A stretch of DNA of 64,000 nt from Dickeya lacustris. Lineage in GTDB: Bacteria > Pseudomonadota > Gammaproteobacteria > Enterobacterales > Enterobacteriaceae. Where the stretch lies: assembly GCF_029635795.1 (NCBI RefSeq), contig NZ_CP114280.1, positions 2,728,001 to 2,792,000 of the forward strand, given 5' to 3'. Made by a program: the position numbers and the translations under genes. The notes under the pieces were generated by a model. That model ran no database searches and was not told the origin of the DNA. It saw nothing but the letters and a program-made list of their open reading frames with translations. Each line of letters starts with the position of its first letter. Position 1 is the stretch's first letter. Of the stretch, positions 1 through 8,416 are shown piece after piece.

Positions 1-249
1 CACGGTGAAATCCAACTGCGCTGGAAGGTGATGGCCCGTCAATTGCACCTTGAAATTATCGATCAAGGCAAAGGGGTGGCAAACATTGAGAATTTGTTTG
101 TGCCGTTCTATACCACCAAGACACATGGCAGCGGTATCGGACTGATTCTGTGTCGTCAGATTGTTGAGGGGCATGATGGCCACCTGACGCTGGAGAATCG
201 TAAAGATGCAGAAGGTTGCGTCGTTAATATCTTCTTGCCACTGGCATGA
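1..249 (+). CDS. Sensor histidine kinase, C-terminal fragment (5' end outside window)
   Basis: The reading frame is open from base 1 and stops at TGA 247-249, so only the last 82 residues are present. They carry the end of an HATPase_c domain: a G1-type DQGKG, an F box FVPFYTTK and a G2 box GSGIGL, then the usual ...FLPLA ending. This is the ATP-binding part of a membrane or soluble sensor kinase of the NtrB-like subgroup. The signal sensed cannot be read from this end. The next gene starts inside this one, so they are probably co-transcribed. In Dickeya the Vfm quorum-sensing locus includes a kinase/response-regulator pair (VfmI/VfmH), and this could be that kinase; that is inference from context. 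Confidence 0.85.
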   Translation, partial: HGEIQLRWKVMARQLHLEIIDQGKGVANIENLFVPFYTTKTHGSGIGLILCRQIVEGHDGHLTLENRKDAEGCVVNIFLPLA

Positions 250-1042
250 GTTGACCGTGCGCTCATGGCCTGATGCGCACTGTATCATTCTCTCCCAGCC
301 GCAGTTGGAACAGCCGCTGATGGCCCAGCGCGCACGGGCGGCGCTACAGCGCTCTGATGAGGCGGCGTTGACCTTGCGAGAGTTGGCGCATGGGGTGCTA
401 TTGTGGCTGCTGGCGCCCTTATGCCAACGGTCGCCTCAGTCGCTGGAAATCGCCCGCGATCGTTACGGCAAGCCGTTCTTACCCCACTACCCGCATATTC
501 AGTTTAACCTGTCGCACACACAGGGGGCCGTGGCGTTTGCCTTCGCTGAGGGTATCCCGGTCGGTGTCGATGTTGAACGTTGTCAGGGGCAGGTTGCACG
601 TAAGCGCGCCATTGCCCAGCGTTTTTTCCACCCGGATGAGCAGCATGAGCTGGCCACGCTGGATGACCGCGCCTTTTTGCCTGCGTTTATTCAACTCTGG
701 AGCCATAAAGAAGCCTATCTCAAGGCGCTGGGGATGGGGTTACGTAAGCCTCTCTCGTCGTTTCGCTGTTTGCGTGACCCTCACGGCGAGCTCTGTGTGT
801 GGGATAACGACGAGCGTATCGATTGTGTGCTGACCGATCGATGGGTTTACCCCGGTGGCGTCACTGAGACGTTTGATGAGGCGTTATCGCATCGGTCTGC
901 GGCAAATTTGTCTGCGGCAAGTGAAAATACACCAGCGTCATGGGTGCCGATTGCCCTGACGTGTTGCCTGTCTGGGCAACAGGTTCCATCATCGGCGCGC
1001 TGGCGTCTGGTAACGGTAACAGATACCGGCTGGGTGGGTTAG
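206..1042 (+). CDS. 4'-phosphopantetheinyl transferase, Sfp/AcpT-type
   Basis: Moves the phosphopantetheine arm of CoA to the serine of carrier proteins, making them active. Family motifs are visible: FNLSHTQG at about residue 100, GVDVER with the Mg-binding Asp/Glu at 120-125, and WSHKEAYLKALG at 165-176. The first ATG (206) lies 44 bases inside the kinase gene. A GTG at 257, just after the kinase stop, is an alternative start and would remove the first 17 residues, which lie outside the recognised domain. The obvious substrates are the two small carrier proteins encoded at 11515-11832 and 15689-15997. The gene meets the convergent lipoprotein gene with a 4-base overlap. The last 80 residues after the conserved core are not recognisable. 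Confidence 0.9.
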   Translation: MQKVASLISSCHWHELTVRSWPDAHCIILSQPQLEQPLMAQRARAALQRSDEAALTLRELAHGVLLWLLAPLCQRSPQSLEIARDRYGKPFLPHYPHIQFNLSHTQGAVAFAFAEGIPVGVDVERCQGQVARKRAIAQRFFHPDEQHELATLDDRAFLPAFIQLWSHKEAYLKALGMGLRKPLSSFRCLRDPHGELCVWDNDERIDCVLTDRWVYPGGVTETFDEALSHRSAANLSAASENTPASWVPIALTCCLSGQQVPSSARWRLVTVTDTGWVG

Positions 1043-1704
1043 CAACCCGAGCGTTCTATCACGCTGGCAATGTCGCTGCTGGTTTGAACATGCGTTTGTG
1101 GCGCAACGCGCACACGGGCACCGGTGGTGACTGTGCCGCTCAGTTGGTCGACGTGGCACAGCCTGGCATCCACGCCCATGGCGATATTCACCACGGCGTT
1201 CTGTGCCGAGAAAGCGGTTTGGCTGGATGAGGCTTTCTCTGCGGTATTGAACGAGGCCCCCATTGCCAGCGACAGGTCAAGTTGCTGCGTTTTGCCCGCC
1301 ACATCCACGGCGGCGCCCATGCTGCCTTTGACGGCGAGTTTTTCTGGCGAAACAGCACAGGCCGGAACAGTGACTTTTACCCCTGCTTGCGCAATCAGGG
1401 TATCAATCGGGGCATTGAGCGTGATGGTGACATCGGCGCTGTGGCTACGCAGGATGCTGTCATCGCTGGAGCGATTTTCAATAACCAGGCTTTGTCCCTG
1501 AGAGCGGATGACCAGCTTTTCCAGCACATCCTGTCTGGCGCTGGCCTCCACGCGGTTTCCTTTTCCGCAAACCAGAGTGACGCTTAAGCCTCGGCTGACA
1601 TCCAGTGTCGTAAAGGAGGGCACATCCACATTTTGCTGATTCGTTGGCGAACAGGCCACCGTCAATGGCAGCAGCGCTAACGCGGAACAAAGCAACGCTC
1701 TCAT
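1039..1704 (-). CDS. Putative lipoprotein with a GIN/DUF2807-like beta-helical domain
   Basis: A 221-residue protein starting with a short hydrophobic signal and a cysteine at about residue 18 (PLTVACS), which fits a lipoprotein signal although the residue at -3 is not the usual Leu. The rest is repetitive beta-strand sequence with alternating small residues (VTITLNAPIDTLIAQAGVKV and similar). This resembles the GIN domain (DUF2807) of putative adhesin-like periplasmic or surface proteins. No enzyme motif is seen. It stands at the end of the biosynthetic cluster on the same strand, about 280 bases downstream of the last KAS gene, so it may or may not belong to that transcript. Its role is unknown. 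Confidence 0.6.
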   Translation of the reverse strand: MRALLCSALALLPLTVACSPTNQQNVDVPSFTTLDVSRGLSVTLVCGKGNRVEASARQDVLEKLVIRSQGQSLVIENRSSDDSILRSHSADVTITLNAPIDTLIAQAGVKVTVPACAVSPEKLAVKGSMGAAVDVAGKTQQLDLSLAMGASFNTAEKASSSQTAFSAQNAVVNIAMGVDARLCHVDQLSGTVTTGARVRVAPQTHVQTSSDIASVIERSGC

Positions 1705-1982
1705 TCCTCTCTCCTTTTTCCTTTCATTATCCTTGTCATGTCAGCCTGACATCCCGTGTCAGGAGGAACCAGCGGCCAGTCGGGTCCTTGTCTGGCCGAA
1801 TCTACCTGAGCGTGCTTCCCTGTTTTCAGGCAGAAGGTTCATTACATCCTTGTCGCTTTGTTGGCAAGCCCGCAAAGCCTTCCCTGATTGCTATTATGCA
1901 TAACGTAATTATTCATTGTTGTCTGAAATTGAATATTGCTCTGATAAATAATTTTTAACAAAGTCTCTTGGGTGAGCCGGTG

Positions 1983-2933
1983 TCAATGGCGGGGCCCGGC
2001 ATCGCTTATCCGGCAACTGCCTATCCAGGCTCCCAGGCCGACAGACAGCATCACATGGGGTTTTCCTTGCCGGATGGCAGGCAGTGCGCTTGGGAGCAAC
2101 AGGAGCGGGTCAACGGTATAGCAGTGCCCAATATCTGGCATCAGCCCCAGAGAAATGTTTGCCAGCGGGTGTTGGTGGCGTCGGGAATAGTTGAGCCAGC
2201 TTAATCGGTTAACGTTATGAGGCAGCAGATGAAGTTGCTGTCGCTCTATCTCCGTACCTGAGGAGAGAGAGCCTGATAGCGCAGTGTTTACCATGTCATC
2301 ATGCGCCAGATAAAACGCTTTCAGCGACCGCTCATCACCATATAGCCCCTCGTGAAACTCCATCCGTTGGCTCATAAAGATGGGCCCTAGCTGCAAACCA
2401 TCACCCTGTTCTTCAAGCAGGAGTGCGGCAAATGCGTCACCCGCAAGCGAGCACCCGGGCACATAGCGCTCCTGCATTGGGTAGGCGGCGAAACTATCTC
2501 CGGCAATGATCGCGACTCTGGCCGCTTTTTTTTGCGCCAGTAACCGTTGCGCCAGCGCCAGCGCCCAAAACAGCGTGGCGCAATTTTGTTGATCCAGTTC
2601 GTAGCAAGGGGCGAGTGAATCAACAAACGGGTGTGTGCGGCCAAGCTGTGTGAGCCAGTCGGAGTCTGTCGCAGACTGCACGGGCATACCGTGTGCGTAA
2701 ATAAGGGCATCGACGGGGCGTTGCGGTTGAGGAGAGTGTTGCTGTAACTGTGTCAGTAGCCGGGAGAATACGGTTGCCAGCGTCAGCTCTGGCGGCAGTG
2801 CGGCAACCTGCCGAAACCCGAATAGCTGTGAGAAAATCCGCGCTTCCGATGCGCTGGCACCGGCGGCACCAATAATGTCCTGGGCTGTGATACGCGCTTG
2901 CGGCACCCAGGTGACAAAGTGCGTCAGGCGCAT
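1983..2933 (-). CDS. KAS III-like condensing enzyme (thiolase fold), 316 residues
   Basis: A FabH-type beta-ketoacyl synthase homologue. A likely nucleophile Cys118 lies in QQNCAT, where FabH has ACAG. His239 lies in PHNVN, where FabH has PHQAN. The third FabH residue (Asn in GNTS) is replaced by His270 in IGHCY. The ATG at 2933 shares one base with the TAA stop of the upstream gene (TAATG), so the two are translationally coupled; a longer in-frame start further upstream lies wholly inside that gene and is unlikely. The Cys-His-His arrangement is shared with the paralogue at 5209-6213. Probable role: carbon-carbon, ester or amide bond formation between carrier-bound units. Substrates cannot be read. 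Confidence 0.8.
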   Translation of the reverse strand: MRLTHFVTWVPQARITAQDIIGAAGASASEARIFSQLFGFRQVAALPPELTLATVFSRLLTQLQQHSPQPQRPVDALIYAHGMPVQSATDSDWLTQLGRTHPFVDSLAPCYELDQQNCATLFWALALAQRLLAQKKAARVAIIAGDSFAAYPMQERYVPGCSLAGDAFAALLLEEQGDGLQLGPIFMSQRMEFHEGLYGDERSLKAFYLAHDDMVNTALSGSLSSGTEIERQQLHLLPHNVNRLSWLNYSRRHQHPLANISLGLMPDIGHCYTVDPLLLLPSALPAIRQGKPHVMLSVGLGAWIGSCRISDAGPRH

Positions 2934-3793
2934 TATGCCACCCCTCGTAGCGCCAGCGCGCTGAGGTTGTGCTGATGTTGTACCAGTAATAAATAATCCT
3001 GACCGGGTTGGTAGTGCTCCGCCAGTGCCACAAACGGCGCTGCGCACACCAGCCGTGGATTGGTGGCGATGCCGGGCGTGGTGGCGGGCAGGTCAGCCAG
3101 TAGGACGGGGTCGGCAATGACGCATAATCGCTCGGCGCGCAGCGAAAAGCGCTGGGACAGGTGCTGTACAGCGGGCGTTAACGGCGCGGCGTCAGGCAAC
3201 GGATGGCGGCAAAAACCCTGGTAGCGCAAGGGCTGCTCATGACCGCTGACAGAGAACAGGCAGGCATTGCTTTGCGGGTTAAGCGCGGTCATCAGCGATG
3301 AGTGGTATAACAGATGACATTGATCGGCGACTAACAGCAAGGCGTCATGGTTATCGTCTTGCTGGCAGTTTGCGATACTGGCAAAGGCAAACAGGGCGGC
3401 ATCCGGCCCGCGATCGCTGATGGTTAATGCCAGACAAGCCGGTAGCTTAAGCGCTTCAATTACATAGTTCACCACAGAGCTGCCGAGATGCACATCCGGC
3501 GTCCAGTGTGCCATTAAGACGCTATCGATATGGGATGTGTCGTGACCGGCCTGATACTCTGGCAGCAGCTGGCCTATCATATTGATAAATGAGGTTAAGT
3601 CGCTAACCACCTTGGCATATCGCTGCGGATTGACCAACTGTTCCTGCCAGCGTAGCCCATTGCTGGCGAACAGTCTGGTGGTGTAATCATGCCAATAATA
3701 CTCCTGCGCCGGTGTCACTTCATGGTGGCGTGGCGTGTCTGGCAGCGAAAATTGGCGATGCAATATTAATCGCGGGTCAAGATACGTGGGCAC
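2933..3793 (-). CDS. KAS-like protein lacking the active-site cysteine
   Basis: A 286-residue protein. Its middle (DSVLMAHWTPDVHLGSS...) follows the FabH N-terminal half, but where FabH has the nucleophilic Cys the sequence reads ISDRGPDA, with no cysteine. It is a paralogue of 13421-14368, which shares the AHWTPD, DR and ALLLIADQ blocks. Such a Cys-less KAS relative could act like a chain-length-factor partner to the active KAS III-like protein encoded immediately downstream. The TAATG coupling to that gene supports a heteromeric pair. It overlaps the upstream acyl-CoA dehydrogenase by 17 bases. The function is inferred and no activity is shown. Confidence 0.65.
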   Translation of the reverse strand: MPTYLDPRLILHRQFSLPDTPRHHEVTPAQEYYWHDYTTRLFASNGLRWQEQLVNPQRYAKVVSDLTSFINMIGQLLPEYQAGHDTSHIDSVLMAHWTPDVHLGSSVVNYVIEALKLPACLALTISDRGPDAALFAFASIANCQQDDNHDALLLVADQCHLLYHSSLMTALNPQSNACLFSVSGHEQPLRYQGFCRHPLPDAAPLTPAVQHLSQRFSLRAERLCVIADPVLLADLPATTPGIATNPRLVCAAPFVALAEHYQPGQDYLLLVQHQHNLSALALRGVA

Positions 3794-4946
3794 AGACGCC
3801 TCCCCTGGCGGTATAGCAGCGGAAGCTGTTCATCAGGTGGATATGGGCGGTGCCTTCCATGTATTCAAAGGCCATCGCATCGCGGCAACGGCGTCGCAGG
3901 GCGGTATTCTCAAGCCAGGCTGATTCGCTTAATACATGCGGCATGCGATGCGCCAGCGTTTCAACAAATAACGTGCTGCGGCGTTTTAACTGGCTGGTGG
4001 TGTGATATTGCGACTGGCCGGACTGATAGCGTAGTGCGATGCTCTCCAGCTGCTGGCGCAACAGATGATAGGTACGCCATTGCTGGGCGAGCCAACGCTG
4101 GTCATCGGGCTTGCGCGCGTGATTATCCAATTCCTGCATCAGGCCGTACGCGGTGCCTAACGCCATGGCGCTGACCATCGGGCGATGACGCTCAAACACC
4201 TGCCCCAGCGCATTCAATCCCTGATTCAGCCCTTTACGTTCGTAACCCAAAATCTGCTCTGGCGTGACCGGGAGATCGCGGATGACGATTTCAGTCAGAT
4301 TGGAGCCTTGTAAGCCAAACTGCTCCAATGGGGTGATGGTCATCCTATCGGCAGCCTGCTGCGGTTCTACCATCACCAGACGCTGCGTATTGCCTTCTCG
4401 CGCAAATACCAGACCTACCGAGGCCAGTTGCGCGCCGCCGATGAATTTCTTATGAGCATTCAGCCGATACCCGGTGTCTGTCGCCGTGAGTGAGGACGCG
4501 ATAGCCTGCGTATCTGAACCGAATTCCGGTTCGGTGACGGCGAAAAACGCCCAGCATGGCGGCTGATTAAAACGAGAGAAAAAGAACGCTTGCTGCTCCG
4601 GCGTGCCGAGCGTGGTCACGGCCCTGGCTGACAGTGATGCGCCAGGCAACATCATCAGGCCGCTGGCGTCAAAACGGCTTAAATATTCCAGCATACTGAT
4701 GTGGTCACTGTAGTGACAAGCCTGATAATCCCACCCTTTAAATGGAATAAACTGCGGCGGGATGCCGATATAAGCGATGGTATAAAGCAGCTCATCTTCC
4801 AGACAGGACAGCGCCCGTGCGCGGTCTGATTCTGCTTCGCTTGCCGCGCACCGCAGTTTTTCGCCCAGCGCGTCTAATTCTTTTAATACATTACTGAACG
4901 TAAGAGCCTTCATGTCGTCCTGCCTGTCAGATAAAAGGGTGGTCAT
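3777..4946 (-). CDS. Acyl-CoA dehydrogenase family flavoprotein
   Basis: A 389-residue protein with the family signature FFAVTEPEFGSDTQAI (FAD and substrate contact), the central beta domain, and a C-terminal helical domain ending in AFEYMEGTAHIHLMN, which corresponds to the YEG(T)-type catalytic-base region. It is about the usual family length. In clusters with stand-alone carrier proteins such enzymes commonly oxidise an acyl- or aminoacyl-S-carrier protein rather than a CoA ester. A second member lies at 6756-7889. An alternative ATG lies 11 codons further in (DDMKALTF). The gene follows a repeat-containing gap of about 260 bases after the KAS III-like gene, so it may have its own promoter or be read through. 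Confidence 0.85.
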   Translation of the reverse strand: MTTLLSDRQDDMKALTFSNVLKELDALGEKLRCAASEAESDRARALSCLEDELLYTIAYIGIPPQFIPFKGWDYQACHYSDHISMLEYLSRFDASGLMMLPGASLSARAVTTLGTPEQQAFFFSRFNQPPCWAFFAVTEPEFGSDTQAIASSLTATDTGYRLNAHKKFIGGAQLASVGLVFAREGNTQRLVMVEPQQAADRMTITPLEQFGLQGSNLTEIVIRDLPVTPEQILGYERKGLNQGLNALGQVFERHRPMVSAMALGTAYGLMQELDNHARKPDDQRWLAQQWRTYHLLRQQLESIALRYQSGQSQYHTTSQLKRRSTLFVETLAHRMPHVLSESAWLENTALRRRCRDAMAFEYMEGTAHIHLMNSFRCYTARGGVCAHVS

Positions 4947-4954
4947 ACCGTGTT

Positions 4955-5070
4955 ATATACCCGCCATACGTCAAGTCGCAGGCGCGTTGGCTGCGTGACT
5001 CGGCCCATCAATGGGCCTCACCCTTCGCCCACTTGCCGCTGTCTCGCAACGCGAATGATTTGGGGTATAG
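4955..5070. repeat. Enterobacterial intergenic palindromic repeat (MITE-like), about 116 bp
   Basis: Begins TATATACCCGCC and ends TTTGGGGTATA, giving short terminal inverted repeats (TATACCC / GGGGTATA). Inside are the paired blocks GTCAAGTCGCAGGCGCG and CTGTCTCGCAACGCGAATG around a GGCCCAT-ATGGGCC hairpin. Repeats of this build are scattered in intergenic spaces of soft-rot and related enterobacteria. Here it separates two minus-strand genes of the cluster and would form a strong hairpin in the transcript. I recognise the family by its ends only. Confidence 0.65.
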
Positions 5071-5208
5071 ATGATTAATCGTGAAAATGATTAATTGTAT
5101 CGCTCGCTTACTATTTTCCCTGCCGGGAATAACCTTATCGGGAATTGCCCCGTTGTATTGCCCGATATTGCATCCTGATGCGTATTCTGTTGCTTGCCGC
5201 CGTCAGGG

Positions 5209-6213
5209 TTAAACCTGCACCAATAATGACGAGTACGTGGCTCCCAGACCAACGCTTATCAGCAGCACTTTATCGCCCGTTTGCAACAGGCGTTGCTGTT
5301 GTAACTCACGCAAATTGATGAAGGGATCTGCGCCGAAGCAGTGGCCGTAACGAGAAACGTTATCCAAAAAAATGCGCTCGCGCGGAAAAGGCAGCAATTG
5401 CGCCAGCCGATGCCAGGATGACCGATTGACATTGTGCGGCGCTATCCAGTCCAGCTCATCAATACTCAGTCCCGCTTTATCCAGCGCGGCATAAAGATGC
5501 TGGCGGGTGAAATCGATGTAGTGTTGGCCGAAGTCAGACGTCTCATCGGCATCAAAGCCGGTTTGCACGCTAAACCGACCATCCTGCCCGGTATAGCGGC
5601 TGAGGATCGCCGGGCCGTTGCCGTGACGGGTGAGCAGCACCGCGCAGGCTGCCTCTCCCATCAACGTGGTGTCACGAATCAGTTTTACGCGTGGATGAAA
5701 CGCTTTCTCGCCGATGAGCATCAGGCCAAATTGATCGGGCGCCAGTTGTTTGAGCAGCCAGTCGGCTGCCGTCAGCGGTGTGGCACAGTGCCCCATCGTC
5801 AGGCTGGCGAATTCAACGTGCGCGGGAAAATGGTTGAGCCAGGCGGGTGAGTGGCTGGCGTGTTCAAACACCCGCACTCCCGGTACGGTATGGCAATGCA
5901 CAACGTGGCTGATGGCCGCAAACGCCTGTGGCTGACGGGCTTGCATTTGCACTATCACCGGCGTGAGTAAATCGTCGAGCGTACCGGGGCCGCCATGAAA
6001 GCGGCGCAGGCCATAAAAACGCTCAAACATGCGGATATCCAGCGGGTTGAGGCCAACTTCCCCGGCAACCTCGTTCAGTGACTGGACGACAGGGGGAAAC
6101 GAGACCTCTATTGCCTCAAGGTGTCCTAGCACGCGCACGCTCCTGACGGTGTGAAACAGGGGGTTGTCGTCATCGGCCATGAGAGAGCGATAAATGCAGC
6201 GGGCGATAGCCAA
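5209..6213 (-). CDS. KAS III-like condensing enzyme, start uncertain
   Basis: FabH-type thiolase-fold enzyme with a likely nucleophile Cys143 (GHCATP), His260 (APHNVN) and His291 (YGHCFGADP) in place of the FabH Asn. It is paralogous to 1983-2933. The open frame begins at TTG 6213; an in-frame ATG lies at 6180 but has no ribosome site. The best start signal is out of frame: GGAGG at 6233-6237 followed by ATG at 6230 and 6227, overlapping the upstream TGA (ATGATG). That frame would join this ORF only if one base were missing from the sequence, for example in the TTT run near 6211-6213. The true N-terminus is therefore doubtful, while the enzyme core is clear. Confidence 0.8.
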   Translation of the reverse strand: MAIARCIYRSLMADDDNPLFHTVRSVRVLGHLEAIEVSFPPVVQSLNEVAGEVGLNPLDIRMFERFYGLRRFHGGPGTLDDLLTPVIVQMQARQPQAFAAISHVVHCHTVPGVRVFEHASHSPAWLNHFPAHVEFASLTMGHCATPLTAADWLLKQLAPDQFGLMLIGEKAFHPRVKLIRDTTLMGEAACAVLLTRHGNGPAILSRYTGQDGRFSVQTGFDADETSDFGQHYIDFTRQHLYAALDKAGLSIDELDWIAPHNVNRSSWHRLAQLLPFPRERIFLDNVSRYGHCFGADPFINLRELQQQRLLQTGDKVLLISVGLGATYSSLLVQV

Positions 6214-6226
6214 ACGCGCTGGAACA

Positions 6227-6754
6227 TCATGGCCTCCGGCGCAGCGTACTGTAGCGGTATGTTACCGGCGTGGCGTCCTCGTCGGCGCGGATGCGTATCA
6301 GCGGGTCGTTGAGATACAAAACCGCGTTGTCGTTATCAACTAAAACGCTGGCGAGCGCGCGTGCAGACAGTGCCTCTCCCCGTGCTTTCATGCCCTGGCT
6401 GTGCTGGAACCCGGGTGCGGCATAGAGCAGGCTTTGCAGTAACGGGGTGCGAAACTGATAGGGCACGCCGCAATATTCGTACAACAGGCTTGCGCGAGAG
6501 TGCGTGTGACAGAACTGGCGACAGAGCGAGATGACCTGAGCGGCATGCAATCCGGTGGCGTCACTGTGGCAAGGTGAGTGGATAAACCAGGGGCGGCGTT
6601 CGTCGAGCTGGTTTAGCCGCAGCCAAGGGCCGAGCCGGGCGATGTGTTCCGGCGTCAGCCGACGAGCCTGTGTCGCGACGGTTAGCACGCCGTTTTCCTG
6701 TATCACGTCGTCCTGCCCGATATTGCGCACGTTGTCGATAACCTGCGGCACCAC
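6227..6754 (-). CDS. Unrecognised cluster protein, about 175 residues
   Basis: The open frame extends upstream to 6895, but everything before 6756 lies inside the acyl-CoA dehydrogenase gene. I prefer a GTG at 6754 (or the adjacent GTG at 6751), one base after the dehydrogenase stop and about 10 bases after a GGGGGG run that can serve as ribosome site. The protein is soluble, without signal peptide or membrane segments. It contains WFIHSPCHSDATG and ends in an arginine-rich ...YSTLRRRP. The Cys-His-Ser-Asp cluster might be catalytic, but I do not recognise the family. Its stop overlaps ATGs that fit the start of the next gene, so it is an integral member of the operon. Confidence 0.55.
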   Translation of the reverse strand: MVPQVIDNVRNIGQDDVIQENGVLTVATQARRLTPEHIARLGPWLRLNQLDERRPWFIHSPCHSDATGLHAAQVISLCRQFCHTHSRASLLYEYCGVPYQFRTPLLQSLLYAAPGFQHSQGMKARGEALSARALASVLVDNDNAVLYLNDPLIRIRADEDATPVTYRYSTLRRRP

Positions 6755-6755
6755 G

Positions 6756-7889
6756 TTAGGCCCCCCGGTAAGCGTGATTGAGCAGATGAATAAAGGTCGT
6801 GCCTTCGGTGTATTCAAGCGCTTTGACATCGCGTAACGCTTTGGCCAGACGCGGGTATTGCGCCAGTGCTGCGGGTGGCGCGTGGTGTACGACATTCAAC
6901 ACCACATGCTCTGCGATGCGAGTCGCGGTGATTTTGGCCAACCCCGCTTCGCGCCCGCAGGGCTCGCCTCGCTCGATGCGTGCGCAGATCAACCGGGCCT
7001 GAGACAGGGCCGCCTGCAACTGACGCTGTGCTTTTTGCCGCCACTGGCTACGAGCGCTCGACCAGCGCTGTTGCAGTGACAGATCCAACGCCGCACGAGC
7101 AATACCTAGCGCTATCGCCCCGACGCACGGGCGCAGCGAATCGAATGTCACCATCGCCGAACGGGCAAAGCGCTCGGTCGGTTTCAGGTGTTGCCCCAGC
7201 AGCGCGCTGTCTGGCACGAATAGATTGCGAAAACGCAGGTGCGACACATTGCAACCGGGCACGCCGTGGATCGGGATGCGTTCGGCTTGAACCCCCTCAT
7301 CGTGGCGTGACGAGAAGATAAACACGTTGATGCCCAGCGGCCCGGGGGCAGTACGCGCAAAAACCACGCCGATGTCCGCCACGACGCCATTACCTATCAA
7401 ATATTTCTCACCGTTGATAAGCCAGCCGCCATCGGTTTTCACCGCCTGGGTTTGGATATGCTGGGCATCGCTGCCGGCCTCGGGCTCGGTCATGGCAAAA
7501 CTGCTCCAGGTGAGCGCCCGTTTAAATGTGGCGAAGAACGCCTCCTGCTGCGCCTGAGTGCCCATGCTTTCCACGACCAGCGCCGCCATGCCTGGCCCCG
7601 GTGCGGCAAACAGTAAATTGGGGTCAATATAGCCAAAAGATTCATACAGTTCGCAGCGTAATGGCAGCGGCAGCGCCTTGAGCGCGAGCCCCGACTCCGT
7701 CAGCCAACTGACCGGCTGAAAATCAGCGGGCACGCCAAGCGTGTTGAGCATTGGCGCGAGCGAGTATTGCGCGGTAATACGCGCTTTATCCGGGTCGATA
7801 TCAATTTGCCCACCGAGGTGACGCCCTTCGTGCAGCGTGCCTTCAACCAGCTGTTTGAGCGGGAGCAGGAAACGTTCGGTGTCATTCAT
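6756..7889 (-). CDS. Acyl-CoA dehydrogenase family flavoprotein (second copy)
   Basis: A 377-residue protein with SSFAMTEPEAGSDAQHI (FAD-binding signature, about residue 130), INGEKYLIGNG, and the C-terminal ALEYTEGTTFIHLLN that carries the candidate catalytic Glu. It differs clearly from the 3777-4946 enzyme in the N-terminal domain, so the two probably act on different carrier-bound substrates or at different steps. Its start ATG overlaps the VOC gene stop by four bases (ATGA), and its end abuts the unknown gene, which places it inside one transcript. Confidence 0.87.
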   Translation of the reverse strand: MNDTERFLLPLKQLVEGTLHEGRHLGGQIDIDPDKARITAQYSLAPMLNTLGVPADFQPVSWLTESGLALKALPLPLRCELYESFGYIDPNLLFAAPGPGMAALVVESMGTQAQQEAFFATFKRALTWSSFAMTEPEAGSDAQHIQTQAVKTDGGWLINGEKYLIGNGVVADIGVVFARTAPGPLGINVFIFSSRHDEGVQAERIPIHGVPGCNVSHLRFRNLFVPDSALLGQHLKPTERFARSAMVTFDSLRPCVGAIALGIARAALDLSLQQRWSSARSQWRQKAQRQLQAALSQARLICARIERGEPCGREAGLAKITATRIAEHVVLNVVHHAPPAALAQYPRLAKALRDVKALEYTEGTTFIHLLNHAYRGA

Positions 7890-8317
7890 GCGGTTTCTCC
7901 CAACGCAATCAGTTGGGTGCTGCCAGACATAATCTCCATGATACCGGCCTCGGGTTTATACAAGTGGCTGGCCAGCGGGCCCTGCGGGTAGGCGTGGAAC
8001 GGGCGCGTTAACGCCAGCCAGCCTTCTGCGCGCAGTTGCTGATACTTTTGCTCAAAGTTGTTCACTTCAAAACAGATGTGGTAGGGCAGGCAGGCTTTGT
8101 TCTCTTTTTCCAGCAGCCCGGTTAACAGCCGGTTTTCCGGCAGGGGTTCTACCAGTTCTATCTGCATATCGCCATCGGCGGTATTCATGAAGGTCACGTA
8201 AATTTGTTGGGCGGTGACTTTTTTACGATGCACAGCAATATGGGGAAAAAAGGTGGCCATGGCCGCAATGGTGGTATCGCTATTCCTGACGATATATCCC
8301 AGATGGCTGAATTTCAC
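7886..8317 (-). CDS. VOC (glyoxalase/epimerase-like) metalloenzyme family protein
   Basis: 143 residues. It starts MKFSHLGYIVRN, typical of the first beta-alpha-beta-beta-beta unit of the vicinal oxygen chelate fold, and has MQIELVEP and HICFEVNNF segments like methylmalonyl-CoA epimerase. Candidate metal ligands are His5 and the His in YHICFEV plus Glu residues near the C-terminus (EIMSG). A role as isomerase or epimerase on an activated acid is possible, but the substrate is unknown. It overlaps the following dehydrogenase gene by four bases. If this is the Vfm locus, its place fits vfmQ. Confidence 0.75.
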   Translation of the reverse strand: MKFSHLGYIVRNSDTTIAAMATFFPHIAVHRKKVTAQQIYVTFMNTADGDMQIELVEPLPENRLLTGLLEKENKACLPYHICFEVNNFEQKYQQLRAEGWLALTRPFHAYPQGPLASHLYKPEAGIMEIMSGSTQLIALGETA

Positions 8318-8416
8318 GACTTTTCCCCCGTCAATATCCTTTATGACAGACTACCGATAGCCGGTATTTTTTTTTATTCCTGCTTGCAGGTCATGATGTG
8401 ATTTTTGCTGTTATCG

